This document shows positions 5,277 through 7,017 of a stretch of 7,017 nt of DNA, in pieces. Source of the stretch: Methylomonas sp. (lineage in GTDB: Bacteria; Pseudomonadota; Gammaproteobacteria; Methylococcales; Methylomonadaceae); the NCBI GenBank assembly GCA_026990815.1, contig JALXCS010000261.1, forward strand, positions 7,525 to 14,541. The letters are read 5' to 3'. The notes beneath the pieces were generated by a model, which had not been told where the DNA came from, did no database searches, and worked only from the letters and a program-made list of their open reading frames with translations. How positions within the stretch are numbered: the first letter of the stretch is position 1; each line of letters opens with the position of its first letter. The position numbers were made by a program, and so were the translations under genes.

Positions 5277-6233
5277 TTATACTCCCAAGTGCGCGCGTGG
5301 ATTAAATGGCACGGCTTTTTCAAATTCGCGGTATGCTTGCTTTGCGGCCTCGGTGTCTGCAGGAGGTAAAGCAATTTGCAGGACCACAAAAAAGTCACCA
5401 GGCGGTTTTCCAGGAATGCCTTTGCCTTTTAGTCGAAGTTTTTTGCTGGCTTTTGAATTTGGCGGAATTTTTAGATCAACCGGACCGGTTGGTGTAGGTG
5501 CCTTTATTTTTGCACCTAATGCTGCCTCCCAAGGGGCTAAGGGCAGATCTAAATAAACGTCTTTTGCTTCGACTTTATAAAGCGGGTGTGGTCTGAATTC
5601 GATTTCAAGAAATAAATCTCCTGCCTCTCCTTGTCCGATTCCTGCGCCGCCTTGTTTCGCCAGTCGCAAATGTTGACCCTGGCGAACTCCTTTTGGAATG
5701 CGGACATTCAGGGCGCGCTCATTGATTTGTGGTCTACCATCGGGACCCAGTTCAGTATGCTTGAGGGTCATGGTTTTGTTAGCACCATGAAAAGCATCTT
5801 CAAGATCAATCAAAATTTTTGCATGGGTATCGTTACCACGGGCGTGAAATTCTCTATTACCTTGTGCGGCGCCTCCACCTCCGTAGGAAAATCCTCGACC
5901 GAATAATTGTTCAAAGAAATCGCTGAATCCAGATGCATCGGCACCCGTGAAATCTCCACCATGAAATTCGAACCCTTGATCCCAGCCGGGTGGTGGCCTG
6001 AAATCTTCGCCGGCTTTGTAATTTGCGCCTAGCTGATCATACGCAGCACGCTTTTCGGGATCTTTGAGTACTTCGTAGGCTTCACCAACTTCTTTAAAGC
6101 GTTTTTCAGCATCGGCTTCCTTGCTAACATCCGGGTGGTATTTTCTAGCAAGCTTACGGTAAGCGCGCTTGATCTCATCCTGGGTAGCGTCTTTTTTGAC
6201 ACCCATTATTTCGTAATAGTCTTTAAATTCCAT
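5277..6233 (-). CDS. cbpA: Class B DnaJ-type co-chaperone CbpA (curved-DNA-binding protein)
   Basis: The 318-residue product starts with a complete J-domain (residues 4-68) whose HPD motif is at 33-35, the site that stimulates the DnaK ATPase. A Gly/Phe-rich linker runs from about 75 to 125, including GFSDFFEQLFGRGFSYGGGG. Two C-terminal substrate-binding barrels follow (about 135-215 and 220-300), with DLEDAFHGA, VRIPKGVRQGQHLRL and LKGKGIP as landmarks. The four CxxCxGxG zinc repeats of true DnaJ are absent, which makes it class B. The adjoining CbpM gene distinguishes CbpA from other class B proteins. E. coli CbpA is 306 residues. CbpA works with DnaK/GrpE in folding and also binds curved DNA in the nucleoid in stationary phase. 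AGG five bases before the ATG supports the start. It heads a tight three-gene unit with cbpM and the M48 protease, downstream of a Do-family protease gene. Confidence 0.94.
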   Translation of the reverse strand: MEFKDYYEIMGVKKDATQDEIKRAYRKLARKYHPDVSKEADAEKRFKEVGEAYEVLKDPEKRAAYDQLGANYKAGEDFRPPPGWDQGFEFHGGDFTGADASGFSDFFEQLFGRGFSYGGGGAAQGNREFHARGNDTHAKILIDLEDAFHGANKTMTLKHTELGPDGRPQINERALNVRIPKGVRQGQHLRLAKQGGAGIGQGEAGDLFLEIEFRPHPLYKVEAKDVYLDLPLAPWEAALGAKIKAPTPTGPVDLKIPPNSKASKKLRLKGKGIPGKPPGDFFVVLQIALPPADTEAAKQAYREFEKAVPFNPRAHLGV

Positions 6234-6280
6234 TGCAACCTATTTTTTTCAGTGAGTGATTAATATACTCTATTTTATTC

Positions 6281-6323
6281 TGAATCGGGCACAGGGTTTT
6301 ATTCACGCTGTGCCCTTGGTTCA
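6281..6323. terminator. Strong hairpin between the Do-protease gene and cbpA, terminator or attenuator candidate
   Basis: GGGCACAG (6287-6294) and CTGTGCCC (6308-6315) pair perfectly around a 13-base loop. After a two-base TT bulge the stem extends, TGAATC (6281-6286) with GGTTCA (6318-6323), including one T-G wobble. It begins 13 bases beyond the protease stop and ends 48 bases before the cbpA start on the minus strand. On that strand the next bases are GATTCAGAATAAAATAG with no U-tract, so it is not a textbook intrinsic terminator. It may stabilise the 3' end of the protease mRNA or allow partial read-through into cbpA. The structure itself is clear; its function is inferred. Confidence 0.5.
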
Positions 6324-6335
6324 GTTTGGTTATTG

Positions 6336-7017
6336 TTACCAACTCAAAGCAATATAACGTTGAAAATCGCCATTTCGGATCAGTAGTAAAACCCGTTTTT
6401 TTGCTTTGCTTCTGGCAATTTCACGTTTGAAATCTGCTGCATTCTTGACCATTTTACGGTTGACTTGCAGAATAACTGTACCCACCTGGATTCCCGCCAA
6501 AGCAGCAATCGAACCGGGTCGTACATCAGTAACTACAACGCCTTCACCTGGTTTTGCATTAAATTGTTCAGCTAATTCCTGGGTTATTGTTTGAACTGTC
6601 AATCCAATTTCAGCAGAGCTTTGGGCAGGGCCTTTTGCGACTTGCAGGTTTTTCCCTAATTTTCCAATAGTGATATGTAATTTTTTCTTTTTGCCATTGC
6701 GTAACACAGTGATTTCAACGCGACTACCAGGTGGAATAATCGAAACCTGGTTGCGAAAATGCCCAACATTACTTACCTTGTTGCCTTCAAACTCAACAAT
6801 AATATCACCTTGTTTTATACCGGCTTGCTGTGCTGGCGAGCCCTCGGCCACTTGAGCTACAAGGATGCCCTGGCCTGGGTTAATACCAAAAGAATCTGCT
6901 AAATCAGGGGTTAATGGTTGAATGACAACGCCAAGGTAGCCACGAGTCACTTCCCCTTTTTCAATTAACTGACTGCCGATTGCTTTGGCTAAATTAATAG
7001 GAATAGCAAAACCAATT
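6336..7017 (-). CDS. Do-family (DegP/DegQ/MucD-like) periplasmic serine protease, C-terminal part (partial)
   Basis: The frame is open to the right edge, giving 226 residues of the C-terminal half; the true start lies outside the window. A GTG at 6948-6950 is an internal Val codon (GEVTRGYLGV), not the start. The first residues, IGFAIPINLAKAI, are the end of the trypsin-like protease domain just after the loop near the active-site Ser, which is itself off-window. PDZ1 follows (starting RGYLGVVIQPL, with GSPAQQAGIKQGDIIVEFEG), then PDZ2 (EIGLTVQTIT, with PGSIAALAGIQVGTVILQVN), ending YIALSW. Two PDZ domains mark the DegP/DegQ/MucD group rather than single-PDZ DegS. These proteases degrade misfolded envelope proteins in the periplasm. 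It lies upstream of cbpA in the same direction with a 102-base gap that holds a hairpin, so co-transcription is possible but not certain. I cannot choose between degP, degQ and mucD. Confidence 0.93.
   Translation of the reverse strand, partial: IGFAIPINLAKAIGSQLIEKGEVTRGYLGVVIQPLTPDLADSFGINPGQGILVAQVAEGSPAQQAGIKQGDIIVEFEGNKVSNVGHFRNQVSIIPPGSRVEITVLRNGKKKKLHITIGKLGKNLQVAKGPAQSSAEIGLTVQTITQELAEQFNAKPGEGVVVTDVRPGSIAALAGIQVGTVILQVNRKMVKNAADFKREIARSKAKKRVLLLIRNGDFQRYIALSW

Noticed and set aside
5272..5906. Plus-strand open frames opposite cbpA (5272-5556, 5306-5497, 5631-5906)
   Set aside because: They are antisense shadows of a clearly real gene, and their translations show no recognisable motif.
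6262..6267. TATATT on the minus strand as a -10 box for cbpA
   Set aside because: No -35 match at 16-18 bases upstream and no TG extension; such hexamers are common in AT-rich gaps.
6284..6307. Heat-shock sigma32-like promoter for cbpA (minus strand CGTGAA and CCCGAT)
   Set aside because: The hexamers only partly match TTGAAA/CCCCAT and are 12 bases apart, shorter than usual. They also lie within the hairpin stem and loop, whose own symmetry explains part of the match.
6336..6950. A separate 204-residue double-PDZ protein starting at the GTG at 6948-6950
   Set aside because: The frame stays open to the window edge, and the upstream residues IGFAIPINLAKAI are the end of a Do-family protease domain, so the GTG is an internal Val codon.

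Overview
This is a protein-dense bacterial chromosome segment, AT-leaning by eye, with seven genes, two of them cut by the window edges. A lipoprotein signal (lipobox), a DegP/MucD-type protease, the CbpA/CbpM pair and a hybrid histidine kinase of the GGIAHDFNNIL type point to a Gram-negative bacterium, most likely a gammaproteobacterium. An assignment to methanotrophs or methylotrophs (Methylococcales-like) is only an impression from memory of similar gene content.

Layout. At the left edge a minus-strand gene (1-283) encodes the N-terminus of an unidentified single-pass membrane protein. A 316-base non-coding region (284-599) follows. It holds a plausible promoter for that gene and a dense set of inverted and direct repeats upstream of the next one. 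The plus strand then carries a two-gene unit. The first gene encodes a NitT/TauT-type (NMT1/SsuA-like) substrate-binding lipoprotein (600-1580). The second, overlapping it by four bases (ATGA), encodes a hybrid sensor histidine kinase (1577-3916): periplasmic Cache-like domain, HAMP, PAS, HisKA, HATPase and receiver. No ABC permease or ATPase gene is next to them, and none would fit upstream, so the binding protein may act as a periplasmic sensor feeding the kinase rather than as a transporter part.

The right half is a minus-strand protein quality-control cluster that converges on the kinase gene. Read in its own direction it contains the C-terminal part of a Do-family serine protease (6336-7017), a 102-base gap with a strong hairpin, the class B J-domain co-chaperone CbpA (5277-6233), its MerR-like modulator CbpM (4950-5270) and an HtpX-like M48 membrane metalloprotease (3967-4944). 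The last three are spaced by 5-6 bases and are almost certainly co-transcribed. Together they would handle misfolded proteins in the periplasm (Do protease), the cytoplasm/nucleoid (CbpA with CbpM) and the inner membrane (M48).

No tRNA, rRNA, CRISPR array, insertion sequence or phage gene was seen. The most promising lead is the binding-protein/kinase pair with its repeat-rich upstream region; the rest is fairly ordinary.
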